From contig NZ_JAPVBQ010000003.1 in NCBI RefSeq assembly GCF_026968045.1, forward strand, positions 156,060 to 220,059: DNA of 64,000 nucleotides. Reading direction: 5' to 3'. Under the pieces are notes generated by a model. It saw only the letters and a program-made list of their open reading frames with translations, had not been told where the DNA came from and ran no database searches. The DNA is from Modestobacter sp. VKM Ac-2977 (lineage in GTDB: Bacteria; Actinomycetota; Actinomycetes; Mycobacteriales; Geodermatophilaceae). A program made the translations under genes and the position numbers. Shown piece after piece: positions 33,245-42,467 of the stretch (its first letter is position 1; every line of letters starts with the position of its first letter).

Positions 33245-33706
33245 GTGCCGGCTGAGATCGTGCTGCAGGGCTTCCGCTTCGGCTTCCTGATCCTGCTCTG
33301 GCTGTTCGTCTTCGCCGCCTTCCGGGTGGTCCGCGCCGACCTGTTCGGTGGCCGGGCCGGCCGGGTGGCCTCGGTGCCGCCCCGCGCCGCCGCCTCCCGC
33401 AAGCGTGGTGGCCGCGGACCCCGCCACCTCGTCGTGACCGCCGGCCCGCTGTCGGGCACCCGGATCACCCTGGGGGAACAGGCCATCCTGATCGGCCGCG
33501 CCGATGACTCGACCCTGGTGCTCACCGACGACTTCGCCTCCTCCCGGCACGCGCGGCTGACCAACCGCGGCGGCCAGTGGTACGTGGAGGACCTCGGGTC
33601 CACCAACGGCACCTACCTCGACCAGCAGCGGGTGCAGGGCCCGCTGCTGGTGGCCCCCGGTCAGCCGATCCGGATCGGGCAGACCGTCCTGGAGCTGCGT
33701 TCATGA
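33245..33706 (+). CDS. fhaB: FHA-domain membrane protein FhaB (FipA)
   Basis: 153 residues from GTG 33245. A transmembrane helix lies at about 8-28 (FRFGFLILLWLFVFAAFRVV). A basic linker follows, then an FHA domain (about 60-150) with ILIGRADDSTLVLTDDFASSRHARL and DLGSTNGTYLD, retaining the Arg, Ser and Asn of the phosphothreonine pocket. The mycobacterial homologue connects division proteins to PknA/PknB signalling. The stop overlaps the pstP start in an ATGA arrangement, indicating coupling. Confidence 0.96.
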   Translation: MPAEIVLQGFRFGFLILLWLFVFAAFRVVRADLFGGRAGRVASVPPRAAASRKRGGRGPRHLVVTAGPLSGTRITLGEQAILIGRADDSTLVLTDDFASSRHARLTNRGGQWYVEDLGSTNGTYLDQQRVQGPLLVAPGQPIRIGQTVLELRS

Positions 33707-35127
33707 GCTTGGTCCTCCGCTATGCGGCGCGTTCCGACCGCGGTCTGATCCGCGGCACCAACCAGGACTCGGTGTACGCCGGGCCCCGGTTGCTGGCCGT
33801 CGCGGACGGCATGGGCGGGCACGCGGCGGGCGACGTCGCCAGCAAGGTCGTCATCGCGGCGCTGGAGCACCTCGACGAGGACGCCCCCTCCGGCGACCTG
33901 CTCCAGGCGCTGCGTCACGCGGTGTTCGAGGGCAGCGAGCACCTGCGCGAGGTGATCCGGGAGTCCCCGCAGCTGGAGGGCATGGGGACGACGCTCACCG
34001 CCGTCCTCTTCGCCGGTGGCCGGCTGGGGCTGTGCCACGTCGGTGACTCCCGCGCCTACCTGATGCGCGACGGCGAGCTGCACCAGATCACCCACGACGA
34101 CACGTTCGTCCAGACGCTGATCGACGACGGCCGGATCACCGAGGAGGAGGCCAACAGCCACCCGCAGCGCTCGCTGCTGTTGCGCGCCCTCAACGGCCAG
34201 GACGTCGAGCCGGACCTGTCGATGCGCGACGCCCGCGCCGGCGACCGCTACATGCTGTGCTCCGACGGCCTCTCCGGCGTGGTCAGCCACGAGACGCTCG
34301 CCGGGGCGCTGCGCGAGCCGGACGCCCAGGCGACCGCCGACCGGCTGATCGAGCTCGCGTTGCGCAGCGGTGGCCCGGACAACATCACCTGCATCGTGGC
34401 CGACGTCGTCGAGGACGACGGCCGTGGCGTGCTCGTCGAGCCGGTCGTCGACGGCGCCGCCGGTGACCACGTGGGCCAGCGCGAGGTCGACCCCCGGTCG
34501 GCCGCCGGCCGCGCCGCGCTCGCCGACCCGCAGGCCACCGGGCAGTCCACCGCGCTGACCACCAGCTCCCCGCCGCCGCGGCGGCGCCGGCCGCTGCGCA
34601 CCGCGCTGTTCGCGCTGGCCGCCGTCGTGGTGCTGGGGGCGGCGACGATCGGCGCCTACCTGTTCGTGATGGGCCACTGGTTCGTCGGGGTCGCCGAGAC
34701 CACCGACGGCGACCGGGTCGGGGTCTTCCGCGGGCTCAACGCCTCCGTCGTCGGGCTGGACCTCTACCGCCTGGACGAGTCGACGGCGCTGGCCACCACG
34801 GACCTCACCCAGGCCGCCCGCAACCGGGTGACCGACGGGATCCCCGCCGACGACCCGGACGACGCCGCGCGGATACTGTCCAACCTCCGCGGCCAGCAGC
34901 TGCCGCTGTGCCGGACGACGTCGGCGCTGGCCACCAGCACCCCGTCCGCCACCCCGGCCCCTCCGGCCGAGCCCACGCCCGCCCCCGCCCCGGGGCAACC
35001 GGACGCCGCCGCCACGACGACCGTGACCACGACCGTGCCCGGCGCGGACGCCGCCGAGCTGACGACCTCCACCTCGGCGCTGTCCCGTTCCGGTGAGCCG
35101 GGAGTGGACTGCCGGGAGGCCGACTAG
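33703..35127 (+). CDS. pstP: PP2C Ser/Thr protein phosphatase PstP
   Basis: 474 residues. The cytoplasmic PP2C domain (about 5-240) has RGTNQDSVYA, VADGMGGHAAGD, GLCHVGDSRAY, CSDGLSG and GGPDNITCIV, carrying all metal-binding aspartates. A transmembrane helix lies at about 297-319, and an extracellular region with a Thr/Pro/Ser-rich C-terminus follows. PstP removes phosphate from the PknA/PknB kinases and their substrates and is their only usual partner phosphatase. It overlaps fhaB by four bases and rodA by one. Confidence 0.97.
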   Translation: MSLVLRYAARSDRGLIRGTNQDSVYAGPRLLAVADGMGGHAAGDVASKVVIAALEHLDEDAPSGDLLQALRHAVFEGSEHLREVIRESPQLEGMGTTLTAVLFAGGRLGLCHVGDSRAYLMRDGELHQITHDDTFVQTLIDDGRITEEEANSHPQRSLLLRALNGQDVEPDLSMRDARAGDRYMLCSDGLSGVVSHETLAGALREPDAQATADRLIELALRSGGPDNITCIVADVVEDDGRGVLVEPVVDGAAGDHVGQREVDPRSAAGRAALADPQATGQSTALTTSSPPPRRRRPLRTALFALAAVVVLGAATIGAYLFVMGHWFVGVAETTDGDRVGVFRGLNASVVGLDLYRLDESTALATTDLTQAARNRVTDGIPADDPDDAARILSNLRGQQLPLCRTTSALATSTPSATPAPPAEPTPAPAPGQPDAAATTTVTTTVPGADAAELTTSTSALSRSGEPGVDCREAD

Positions 35128-36554
35128 TGGCTGCGCCGGTCAACGGCCCCGGCACCGACCCGCGCGCTGCCATCGCCCCCGGCACGGCCATCCCCACCCG
35201 GCGGGGCACCGAACTGCTCCTGCTCGGCTTCGCGGTGCTCATCACGCTGGCCGCACACCTGATCATCGACATCACCGTCACCGGGTCACCGGGCACCGAG
35301 CTGGTCACCTTCGGCATCTGGTTCTCCGCGCTGTGGCTCGTCGCGCACGTCGTCGTCCGGCGGTTCGCGCCCTACGCCGATCCGCTGCTGCTGCCCTGTG
35401 TGGCGGTGCTGTCCGGGCTGGGCCTGTCGATGATCCACCGGCTGGACATCGCCGGCACCCAGCTCGGCGGCGACGAGCCCACGAGCGTGGACGCCCCGGT
35501 CCAGCTGGTGTGGGCCACGGTCGGCCTGGCGCTGTTCATCGCCGTCCTGGTGATCGTGCGTGACCACCGGGCGCTCGCCCGCTTCGCCTACACCCTCGCC
35601 CTCATCGGGCTGGTGCTGCTGGCGCTCCCCGCAGTGCTGCCGAACTCCGAGATCAACGGCGCCAAGCTGTGGATCCGGTTCGGTGGCTTCTCCATCCAGC
35701 CCGGCGAGTTCGCCAAGATCTGCCTGATCGTCTTCTTCGCCGCCTACCTGGTCGACAAGCGCGACGTGCTCGCGCTGGCCAGCCGCCGGGTGCTCCGCCT
35801 GGAGCTGCCGCGCGGCCGTGACCTCGGCCCGGTGCTGCTGGCCTGGGTCGCATCGATCCTGGTGCTGGTCTTCGAGCGCGACCTGGGCAGCTCGCTGCTG
35901 CTGTTCGGCATCTTCGTGGTGATGCTCTACGTCGCCACCGAACGGGCCAGCTGGCTGGTCATCGGCCTGCTGCTGTTCGCCGGTGGCGCGTTCGTGGCCT
36001 ATCAGCTCTTCAGCCACGTCCGGGTCCGGGTCGACACCTGGCTGGACCCGTTCGCCTACGCCGACACCGGCGGCTACCAGGTGGTCCAGTCGCTGTTCAG
36101 CCTCGGCACCGGCGGCCTGTTCGGAGCCGGGCTCGGCGGCGGGCGGCCGGACCAGGTGCCGGTGGCCAAGAGCGACTTCATCGCCGCGGCCATCGGCGAG
36201 GAGCTCGGTCTCTTCGGCCTGGTCGCGATGATCGTGATCTACCTGGTGCTGGTCGAGCGGGGGCTGCGCACCTCCCTGGTCGTCCGGGACGGCTTCGGCA
36301 AGCTGCTGGCCGCCGGGCTGGCCTTCTCCCTCGCCTGGCAGGTCTTCGTCGTCCTGGGCGGGGTCACCGGGCTGCTGCCGCTCACCGGTCTGACCACCCC
36401 CTTCCTCGCCTACGGCGGCTCCTCGCTCGTCGCGAACTTCGGGCTGGTCGCCCTGCTGGTGCGGATCAGCGACGCCGCCCGCCGGCCCGCCGCCACGGCG
36501 ACCTCCACGCCGGCCAAGCTCACCGACGCGCCGACCGAGGTGGTCCAGCAGTGA
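35127..36554 (+). CDS. rodA: SEDS peptidoglycan glycosyltransferase RodA/FtsW family
   Basis: 475 residues with about ten to twelve membrane helices starting at residue 27. SEDS features include GAKLWIRFGGFSIQPGEFAKICLIVFFAAYL (first 20 at about 173-192), the large periplasmic loop near GTGGLFGAGLGGGRPDQVPVAKSDFIAAAIGEELG, and LPLTGLTTPFLAYGGSSLVAN near the end, the family hallmark. SEDS proteins polymerise lipid II into glycan strands together with a class B PBP, encoded next (pbpA, four-base overlap). Start GTG 35127 overlaps the pstP stop by one base. In this cluster position it is RodA rather than FtsW. Confidence 0.95.
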   Translation: MAAPVNGPGTDPRAAIAPGTAIPTRRGTELLLLGFAVLITLAAHLIIDITVTGSPGTELVTFGIWFSALWLVAHVVVRRFAPYADPLLLPCVAVLSGLGLSMIHRLDIAGTQLGGDEPTSVDAPVQLVWATVGLALFIAVLVIVRDHRALARFAYTLALIGLVLLALPAVLPNSEINGAKLWIRFGGFSIQPGEFAKICLIVFFAAYLVDKRDVLALASRRVLRLELPRGRDLGPVLLAWVASILVLVFERDLGSSLLLFGIFVVMLYVATERASWLVIGLLLFAGGAFVAYQLFSHVRVRVDTWLDPFAYADTGGYQVVQSLFSLGTGGLFGAGLGGGRPDQVPVAKSDFIAAAIGEELGLFGLVAMIVIYLVLVERGLRTSLVVRDGFGKLLAAGLAFSLAWQVFVVLGGVTGLLPLTGLTTPFLAYGGSSLVANFGLVALLVRISDAARRPAATATSTPAKLTDAPTEVVQQ

Positions 36555-37990
36555 ACGCGCCGCTGCGCAAGGTCGCGATCAGCGTGCTGGTGCTGTTCAC
36601 CCTGCTGATCGTCAACGTCAACGTGATCCAGGTGATCCGCGCCGAGGGGCTGCGCGAGAACTCGCGCAACACCCGGGTCCTCACCGACGAGTACGGCCGG
36701 GAGCGCGGGGCGATCGTCGTCGACGGCAACGAGATCGCCTCCTCCGTCGAGACCGACGACACCCTCCGGTACCTGCGCACCTACGCGAACGGGCCGCTCT
36801 ACGCCCCGGTCACCGGGTACTACTCGGTGCTGTTCGGCAACCGCGGGATCGAGCGGGTCGAGAACGACGTCCTGCGCGGCACCGACGACCGGCTCTTCGG
36901 CCGGCGGCTGGCCGACCTGTTCACCGGCCGCGACCCCTCCGGCGGCAACGTCGAGCTCACCCTCGAACCTGCCGTGCAGGAGGCGGCGATGGCCGGCCTC
37001 GCGGGACAGGTGGGCGCCGTCGTCGCCCTCGACCCGTCCACCGGGGAGGTCCTGGCCCTGGCCAGCACGCCCACCTACGACCCGAACCTGCTCTCCAGCC
37101 ACGACCCCGCCGCGATCCGCGCCTACGACGAAGAGCTGGACGCGATGGAGACCGACCCGCGGATCAACGTGGGCATCTCCGAGCGCTACCCCGCCGGGTC
37201 GATCTTCAAGGTGGTCGTCGCCGCCGCAGCGCTGGCCAGCGGTGACTACACGCCGGAGACGGTCGTCCCGGCGCCGCAGGACTACATCCTGCCGGGCACC
37301 TCCACGGACCTGCAGAACTTCGGCAACGAGCCCTGCAGCCCCACCGGCGAGCAGCCGCTGATCGACGCGCTCACCATCTCCTGCAACACCGCCTTCGCCC
37401 AGCTCGGCATCGACCTGGGCGAGGAGGCGGTCCGGGAGATGGCCGAGGCGTTCGGCATCGACGGCACGGGATTCGACATCCCGCTGCCGGTGGAGGGCAG
37501 CACCATCGGCGACATCGAGAGCGACGCCGCCCTCGGACAGACCTCCATCGGGCAGCGCGACGTCGCCCTGACCCCGATGCAGGCCGCGATGATCGCCGCC
37601 GCGGTCGCCAACGACGGCGTGCTGATGAACCCGTACCTGGTCGAGTCGATCCAGGCCCCGGACCTGACGGTCCTCGACCAGACCGAGCCCGAGCCCTTCT
37701 CCGAGCCCTTCTCGGAGGAGGTCGCCGCGCAGCTCACCGAGATGATGACCAACGTCGTCGACGAGGGCACCGGCCGCCGCGCCCAGATCAGCGGCATCCA
37801 GGTGGCCGGCAAGACCGGTACGGCGGAGAACGCCGGCCCCGACCACAACTGGTTCATCGGCTTCGCACCCGCCGAGGACCCGAGCATCGCGGTGGCCGTC
37901 TTCATCCGCAACGGCGGCGGCACCGGCGGCGACGTCTCCGCCCCGATCGCGCGCTCGGTCATCGAGGCCCACCTGCAGGGCGGCGGCTGA
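36551..37990 (+). CDS. pbpA: Class B penicillin-binding protein (transpeptidase) PbpA
   Basis: 479 residues. An N-terminal membrane anchor occupies about 10-28, then a short dimerisation module, then the transpeptidase domain (about 150-475). Active-site motifs are SIFK (Ser217), SCN (277-279) and KTGTAEN (Lys421). This enzyme cross-links peptidoglycan and pairs with the SEDS protein encoded just upstream. In mycobacteria PbpA is a substrate of PknB and affects septation and shape. GTG 36551 overlaps the rodA stop by four bases; its own stop overlaps the pknA ATG by one. Confidence 0.95.
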   Translation: MNAPLRKVAISVLVLFTLLIVNVNVIQVIRAEGLRENSRNTRVLTDEYGRERGAIVVDGNEIASSVETDDTLRYLRTYANGPLYAPVTGYYSVLFGNRGIERVENDVLRGTDDRLFGRRLADLFTGRDPSGGNVELTLEPAVQEAAMAGLAGQVGAVVALDPSTGEVLALASTPTYDPNLLSSHDPAAIRAYDEELDAMETDPRINVGISERYPAGSIFKVVVAAAALASGDYTPETVVPAPQDYILPGTSTDLQNFGNEPCSPTGEQPLIDALTISCNTAFAQLGIDLGEEAVREMAEAFGIDGTGFDIPLPVEGSTIGDIESDAALGQTSIGQRDVALTPMQAAMIAAAVANDGVLMNPYLVESIQAPDLTVLDQTEPEPFSEPFSEEVAAQLTEMMTNVVDEGTGRRAQISGIQVAGKTGTAENAGPDHNWFIGFAPAEDPSIAVAVFIRNGGGTGGDVSAPIARSVIEAHLQGGG

Positions 37991-39711
37991 TGGCCGTCCA
38001 CGTGGGCAGCATGCTGGCCGGCCGCTACGAGATCACCGCGCCCATCGCCACCGGCGGGATGGGAGAGGTCTGGCAGGCCCGCGACCGCACCCTCGGCCGG
38101 ATCATCGCGGTCAAGGTGCTGCGCAGCGAGTACACCGGCGACTCGAGCTTCCTCATCCGGTTCCGGAACGAGGCCCGGCACACCGCCGCCCTGTCGCACC
38201 CGAACATCGCCTCGGTCTACGACTACGGCGAGACGACCGAGGACGGCCAGCGCCTGGCCTACCTGATCATGGAGTTCGTCGAGGGCAAGCCGCTGGTCAC
38301 CATCCTGGCCGAGCGCGGGCGGCTCACCGCCGAGCAGACCCTCGACGTCCTCGGGCAGGCCGGTGACGGCCTCTCCGCCGCGCACGACGCCGGCATGGTG
38401 CACCGGGACATCAAGCCCGGGAACCTGCTCGTGCGGCCGGACGGCGTGGTCAAGCTGACCGACTTCGGCATCGCCTACGCCCGCGACGCCGCACCGCTCA
38501 CCCGCACCGGGATGGTGGTCGGCACCGCGCAGTACCTCTCCCCCGAGCAGGCCCAGGGGCACGTGGTGACCGCCGCCTCCGACGTCTACTCGCTCGGCGT
38601 GCTCGGGTACGAGTGCATCGCGGGGGTGCGTCCCTTCGACGGCGAGTCGCAGGTGGCGATCGCGCTGGCGCAGATCAACCGACCTCCGCCCCCGATGCCC
38701 GCGGACGTGCCGTGGCAGGTGCGGTCGCTGATCGAGCGGGCCCTGGCCAAGGACCCCGCGGCCCGCTTCCCCGACGGCGCGGCCTTCGCCGCCGCGGTGC
38801 GGCAGGTGGCGGCCGGTGGCCCCGTGCCCGCTGCCACCGCCATGACCCAGGTGGTCGGGGACGACGGCACGGCGACCACGGTGTTCCCGGCGACCGGCCC
38901 GGGCACCACCATGAACCCCTCGACCGCACCCCACACCATGCCCCCGCTGCACGGCCCCCCGGTCGACGGCGACGGCGCGAGCACCTGGACCGGTGACGAC
39001 GCCGACCCGCAGGACCTCCGCCGCACCCGGTTGCTGTGGGCCGCGGCGGCGCTGGCCCTCGTGGGGCTGGTCGCCGCGGGGGTGTTCCTGGCGATGTCGG
39101 GGAACGGCGACGAGGGCGGCTCGGCCGCACCCAGCGGGCCCAGCTCACCGTCGACCTCGCTGTCGGCGACCACCAGTGCCTCCGGGGCCATCCCGTTCGA
39201 CGTGTCCGACTACGTCGGGCGCGACGCCGACCTGGTCAGCGCCCAACTCGTGGGCCAGGGCTTCACAGTGCGGCAGGAGGACGCCACCACCGACGAGCTG
39301 GAGGAGGCCGGGATCGCGCTGGCCGAGAACGACGTCGTGACCGCCTCTCCCGCGGCCGGGCCCCTGGAGGAGGGGGCGACGATCACGCTGGCCGTGGCTG
39401 CCGAGGCCTACGCCCCCGAGGCCGAGGAGGGCGCCGAGCAGAGCAGCGCGCCGACGCCCGCGGCACCCGCGCCCGACAACGGGGACGACGGGGGCGAGGA
39501 CGGCAGGCCCACGACCCCGACGACCGCCACCGTGACCGCGACGGTCACGCAGCGCAGCTCGCCCACTTCGAGCAGCAGCTCCAGCAGCAGCTCCAGCAGC
39601 TCCAGCAGCAGTTCGAGCAGCAGCTCCAGCAGCAGTTCGGGCGAGCCGGCGCCCGAGCCCGCCCCGGAGGCCGATGCGCGCGGGCCGGCCATCCCCGTGG
39701 TCACCCCGTGA
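37990..39711 (+). CDS. pknA: Ser/Thr protein kinase PknA with poly-serine tract
   Basis: 573 residues. The kinase domain (about 10-275) has TGGMGEVW, Lys42, HRDIKPGN (Asp140), DFG and the activation loop up to SPEQ. A transmembrane helix lies at about 349-370. Outside there is a single PASTA-like segment (about 395-460), then an acidic and Pro-rich stretch, a run of 24 serines (39568-39639) and a Pro/Glu-rich end. Typical PknA proteins have a short extracellular part, so the extension is longer than usual. ATG 37990 overlaps the pbpA stop. A paralogue is encoded at 14513-16252. Confidence 0.95.
   Translation: MAVHVGSMLAGRYEITAPIATGGMGEVWQARDRTLGRIIAVKVLRSEYTGDSSFLIRFRNEARHTAALSHPNIASVYDYGETTEDGQRLAYLIMEFVEGKPLVTILAERGRLTAEQTLDVLGQAGDGLSAAHDAGMVHRDIKPGNLLVRPDGVVKLTDFGIAYARDAAPLTRTGMVVGTAQYLSPEQAQGHVVTAASDVYSLGVLGYECIAGVRPFDGESQVAIALAQINRPPPPMPADVPWQVRSLIERALAKDPAARFPDGAAFAAAVRQVAAGGPVPAATAMTQVVGDDGTATTVFPATGPGTTMNPSTAPHTMPPLHGPPVDGDGASTWTGDDADPQDLRRTRLLWAAAALALVGLVAAGVFLAMSGNGDEGGSAAPSGPSSPSTSLSATTSASGAIPFDVSDYVGRDADLVSAQLVGQGFTVRQEDATTDELEEAGIALAENDVVTASPAAGPLEEGATITLAVAAEAYAPEAEEGAEQSSAPTPAAPAPDNGDDGGEDGRPTTPTTATVTATVTQRSSPTSSSSSSSSSSSSSSSSSSSSSSSSGEPAPEPAPEADARGPAIPVVTP
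39568..39639 (+). repeat. Low-complexity Ser-codon tract inside pknA
   Basis: 72 bases made of AGC, TCC, TCG and AGT codons encode 24 consecutive serines. The repeated AGCAGCTCC core is prone to slippage in steps of three. Confidence 0.9.
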
Positions 39712-39847
39712 CACACGCGTCCCCCGGCGCTCGCGTCGCGCCTGCCGCGAGCCCGCCAGCGATTAGGCTCCGCGACGGCGTACCGCTCCCCGGTCCAGCC
39801 ACTCCGGAGCCGCGACCGCCGCACCGCACCACCCGAGAGGACCACCG

Positions 39848-41626
39848 ATGACCACCCCCCAGGTGCTCGGCGAGCGCTACGAGATCGGCGGGGTGCTCGG
39901 CCGCGGTGGCATGGCGGAGGTGCACCGGGGGCGCGACCTCCGGCTCGGCCGGGAGGTCGCGGTCAAGGTGCTGCGCCAGGACCTCGCCCGCGACCCGTCG
40001 TCCCAGGTCCGGTTCCGCCGCGAGGCCCAGGCCAGCGCGTCGTTGAACCACCCGGCGATCGTCGCGGTCTACGACACGGGGGAGGACCGCACCGCCACCG
40101 GCGCGACCCCCTACATCGTCATGGAGTACGTCGAGGGCGACACCCTGCGCGACGTGCTGCGCCGCGAGCGGCGCCTCTCCCCCGAGCGCGCCATGTCGCT
40201 CACCGCCGACATCTGCGCCGCCCTGGACTTCAGCCACCGCAACGGCATCGTGCACCGGGACGTGAAGCCCGGCAACGTCATGATCACGCCGCAGGGCACC
40301 GTGAAGGTGATGGACTTCGGCATCGCCCGCGCGGTCTCCGACTCCGCCGCGACGATGACCTCGACGGCTGCCGTGATCGGCACCGCCCAGTACCTCTCCC
40401 CCGAGCAGGCCCGCGGTGAGGGCGTCGACGCCCGCTCCGACGTCTACTCCGCCGGGTGCCTGCTCTACGAGCTGGTCACCGGCACCCCGCCCTTCACCGG
40501 CGACTCCCCGGTCGCGGTCGCCTACCAGCACGTGCGGGAAGACCCTCGGACGCCGTCGTCGATCAACCCGGAGATCAGCCCGGAGCTCGACGCCATCCTG
40601 CTCAAGGCGATGAGCAAGAACCCGGCCAACCGGTACCAGTCCGCCGCCGACATGCGCGCGGACCTGCTACGCGCCGTCGCCGGCCAACGGGTCGAGGCGA
40701 CACCGGTGATGAGCGACGCCGAGAAGACCACGATCATCGGCGTGACCCCCGGCGGGTACGGCAACGACGAGTGGGACGACGGGCAGACCGACGACAAGCG
40801 CCGGCGCAACCGGGTCATCGCCGTCGTCGTCGCCGTCCTCGTGCTGATCGCCGCCGGCATCGGCCTGGCAGTGGCGCTGACCTCCAATCCCGACGAGCCC
40901 GAGACCCCGGTGGTCGAGCAGGTCGCGGTGCCGGAGCTGGTCGGTGATCCGCAGGCCGACGCCGAGGCCGAGATCCAGGCCGCGGGTCTGCTGGTCGGCA
41001 CGGTCACCCGCGAGCCGAGCACCCAGGCCGAGGAGGGCACCGTGCTCAGCTCGAACCCGGCCCCGGGCGACGAGGTCGACCCGGAGACCCCGGTGGACCT
41101 GGTCGTCGGCGGCGGCCCCAACACGATCGCCGTGCCCAACGTGCTGGGCGACGACCAGGACGAGGCGATCGACCGGCTGGAGGGCGCCGGCTTCACCGGG
41201 AGCAAGAGCACCGACCAGGTCCCCAGCCTGCAGCCCGCCGGCACCGTCGTGGACCTCGACCCCGCGCCGGGCAGCCAGGCCGCCCCGGACGTGTCGTTCC
41301 GGCTGAGCGTCTCCACCGGCTCGATCACCCTGCCCGACGTGCGCGGGCTCACGGAGCCCGCCGCCCGGGAGGCCCTCGTGGACGCGGGGCTCGACAACGG
41401 CGTCATCGTGCCGAACAACGTCGAGCGCGACGACGCCACGCCGGGCACGGTCGTCGACACCGACCCGGGCCCGCGGGCCTCCGTCTCGGACGGCGAGACG
41501 GTGACCCTGCTGATCGCCGTCCCGACCCCGGCGGTGCCGACCCCGACCCCGACGCCGGCGCCCGCCCCCCCGACCCCGGCTCAGCCGACGGGCGAGGTCA
41601 CGCCACCGGCGCAGCCCACCAGCTGA
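39848..41626 (+). CDS. pknB: PASTA-domain Ser/Thr protein kinase PknB
   Basis: 592 residues. The kinase domain (about 8-275) has GRGGMAEV, Lys40, HRDVKPGN (Asp138), DFGIARA and the near-invariant activation loop AAVIGTAQYLSPEQARG. The juxtamembrane part is followed by a transmembrane helix at about 320-343. Three PASTA repeats (about 355-420, 425-490 and 492-555, beginning VPELVGD, VPNVLGD and LPDVRGL) bind muropeptides, and a Pro/Thr-rich tail ends the protein. PknB controls cell-wall synthesis and growth. It is separated from pknA by 136 bp, so it may also have its own promoter. Confidence 0.97.
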   Translation: MTTPQVLGERYEIGGVLGRGGMAEVHRGRDLRLGREVAVKVLRQDLARDPSSQVRFRREAQASASLNHPAIVAVYDTGEDRTATGATPYIVMEYVEGDTLRDVLRRERRLSPERAMSLTADICAALDFSHRNGIVHRDVKPGNVMITPQGTVKVMDFGIARAVSDSAATMTSTAAVIGTAQYLSPEQARGEGVDARSDVYSAGCLLYELVTGTPPFTGDSPVAVAYQHVREDPRTPSSINPEISPELDAILLKAMSKNPANRYQSAADMRADLLRAVAGQRVEATPVMSDAEKTTIIGVTPGGYGNDEWDDGQTDDKRRRNRVIAVVVAVLVLIAAGIGLAVALTSNPDEPETPVVEQVAVPELVGDPQADAEAEIQAAGLLVGTVTREPSTQAEEGTVLSSNPAPGDEVDPETPVDLVVGGGPNTIAVPNVLGDDQDEAIDRLEGAGFTGSKSTDQVPSLQPAGTVVDLDPAPGSQAAPDVSFRLSVSTGSITLPDVRGLTEPAAREALVDAGLDNGVIVPNNVERDDATPGTVVDTDPGPRASVSDGETVTLLIAVPTPAVPTPTPTPAPAPPTPAQPTGEVTPPAQPTS

Positions 41627-41629
41627 GTC

Positions 41630-41655
41630 ACCGGCCACCCCCCGGGGTGGCCGGT
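41630..41655. terminator. Bidirectional hairpin between pknB and pabA
   Basis: An 11-bp GC-rich stem (ACCGGCCACCC pairing with GGGTGGCCGGT) lies exactly between the stop codons of the convergent pknB and pabA genes. Confidence 0.8.
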
Positions 41656-42318
41656 TCAGAGGGTGACGGTGGTGAGCCGGCGGGCGGTGGCTGCCGCCGC
41701 CTCGACCCGGGCGGGGTCCGGTGCCAGTCCACAGCTGGACAGCCAGTTCGCCAGCAGCCGGTGGCCGCCCTCGGTGAGCACCGACTCGGGGTGGAACTGC
41801 ACCCCCTCGATGGGCAGCTCCCGGTGCCGCAGCGCCATCACGATGCCCGACGGCGTGCGGCCGGTGACCTCCAGCTCGGCCGGGACGCTGTCGGACTCCA
41901 CCGCGAGCGAGTGGTACCGGGTGGCGGTGAACGGGCTGCCCAGCCCCGCCAGCACGCCCACACCCTCGTGCACGACCTGGCTGGTCTTGCCGTGCAGCAG
42001 CTCAGGCGCCCGGCCCACGACGCCACCGAAGGCCTCGGCGATCGCCTGGTGCCCCAAGCAGACCCCGAGGACCGGCAGCCCCGCATCGGCGGCGGCCCGC
42101 ACCATCGGCACGGTCACGCCGGCGTCGACCGGTGTGCCGGGGCCGGGGGAGAGCAACACCCCGGCCAGGTCCAGGTCGGCGAGCTCGTCGACGGTCACCG
42201 CGTCGTTGCGGCGCACCACGCTGGGCACCCCGAGCTGGCCCAGGTACTGGACGAGGTTGTAGACGAAGCTGTCGAAGTTGTCGACGACGAGCACCGGCCG
42301 GACGGCGGGCAGGCTCAT
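41656..42318 (-). CDS. pabA: Glutamine amidotransferase subunit (anthranilate/4-amino-4-deoxychorismate synthase component II)
   Basis: 220 residues from ATG 42318. A class I glutamine amidotransferase that supplies ammonia to a chorismate-using partner. Motifs are VVDNFDSFVYNLVQYL (start about residue 11), LSPGPGTP, GVCLGHQAIAEAFGG with the nucleophilic Cys, and GVQFHPESVLTEGG with the catalytic His-Glu. The same gene follows pknB in mycobacteria (annotated trpG/pabA) without an adjacent component I, so it may serve folate, tryptophan, or both. The in-frame extension to 42399 is not conserved-looking. Confidence 0.93.
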   Translation of the reverse strand: MSLPAVRPVLVVDNFDSFVYNLVQYLGQLGVPSVVRRNDAVTVDELADLDLAGVLLSPGPGTPVDAGVTVPMVRAAADAGLPVLGVCLGHQAIAEAFGGVVGRAPELLHGKTSQVVHEGVGVLAGLGSPFTATRYHSLAVESDSVPAELEVTGRTPSGIVMALRHRELPIEGVQFHPESVLTEGGHRLLANWLSSCGLAPDPARVEAAAATARRLTTVTL

Positions 42319-42467
42319 CGCTGGACACTCACGGCGGTGCGGGACACGAGGGGCTCGATCTCCAGAGGGCGGTGTCAGGCGGCCCGAGTGGGCCTCCACG
42401 GGCTCAGGTGTACACGCCAGCAGCCTGCGCCGTCACCACCATCGGGACGGCCGGGGTTCAGGGCGGC

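Noticed and set aside
39568-39639. Poly-Ser tract considered as a frameshift or assembly error
   Set aside because: The reading frame continues cleanly on both sides to a normal Pro/Glu-rich end, and mixed Ser codons argue for genuine coding.
39764-39769. TAGGCT before pknB (and TAGGCT at 43306 before crgA) considered as -10 promoter elements
   Set aside because: They fit TANNNT, but no convincing -35 hexamer is found at 16-19 bases, so promoters were not annotated.
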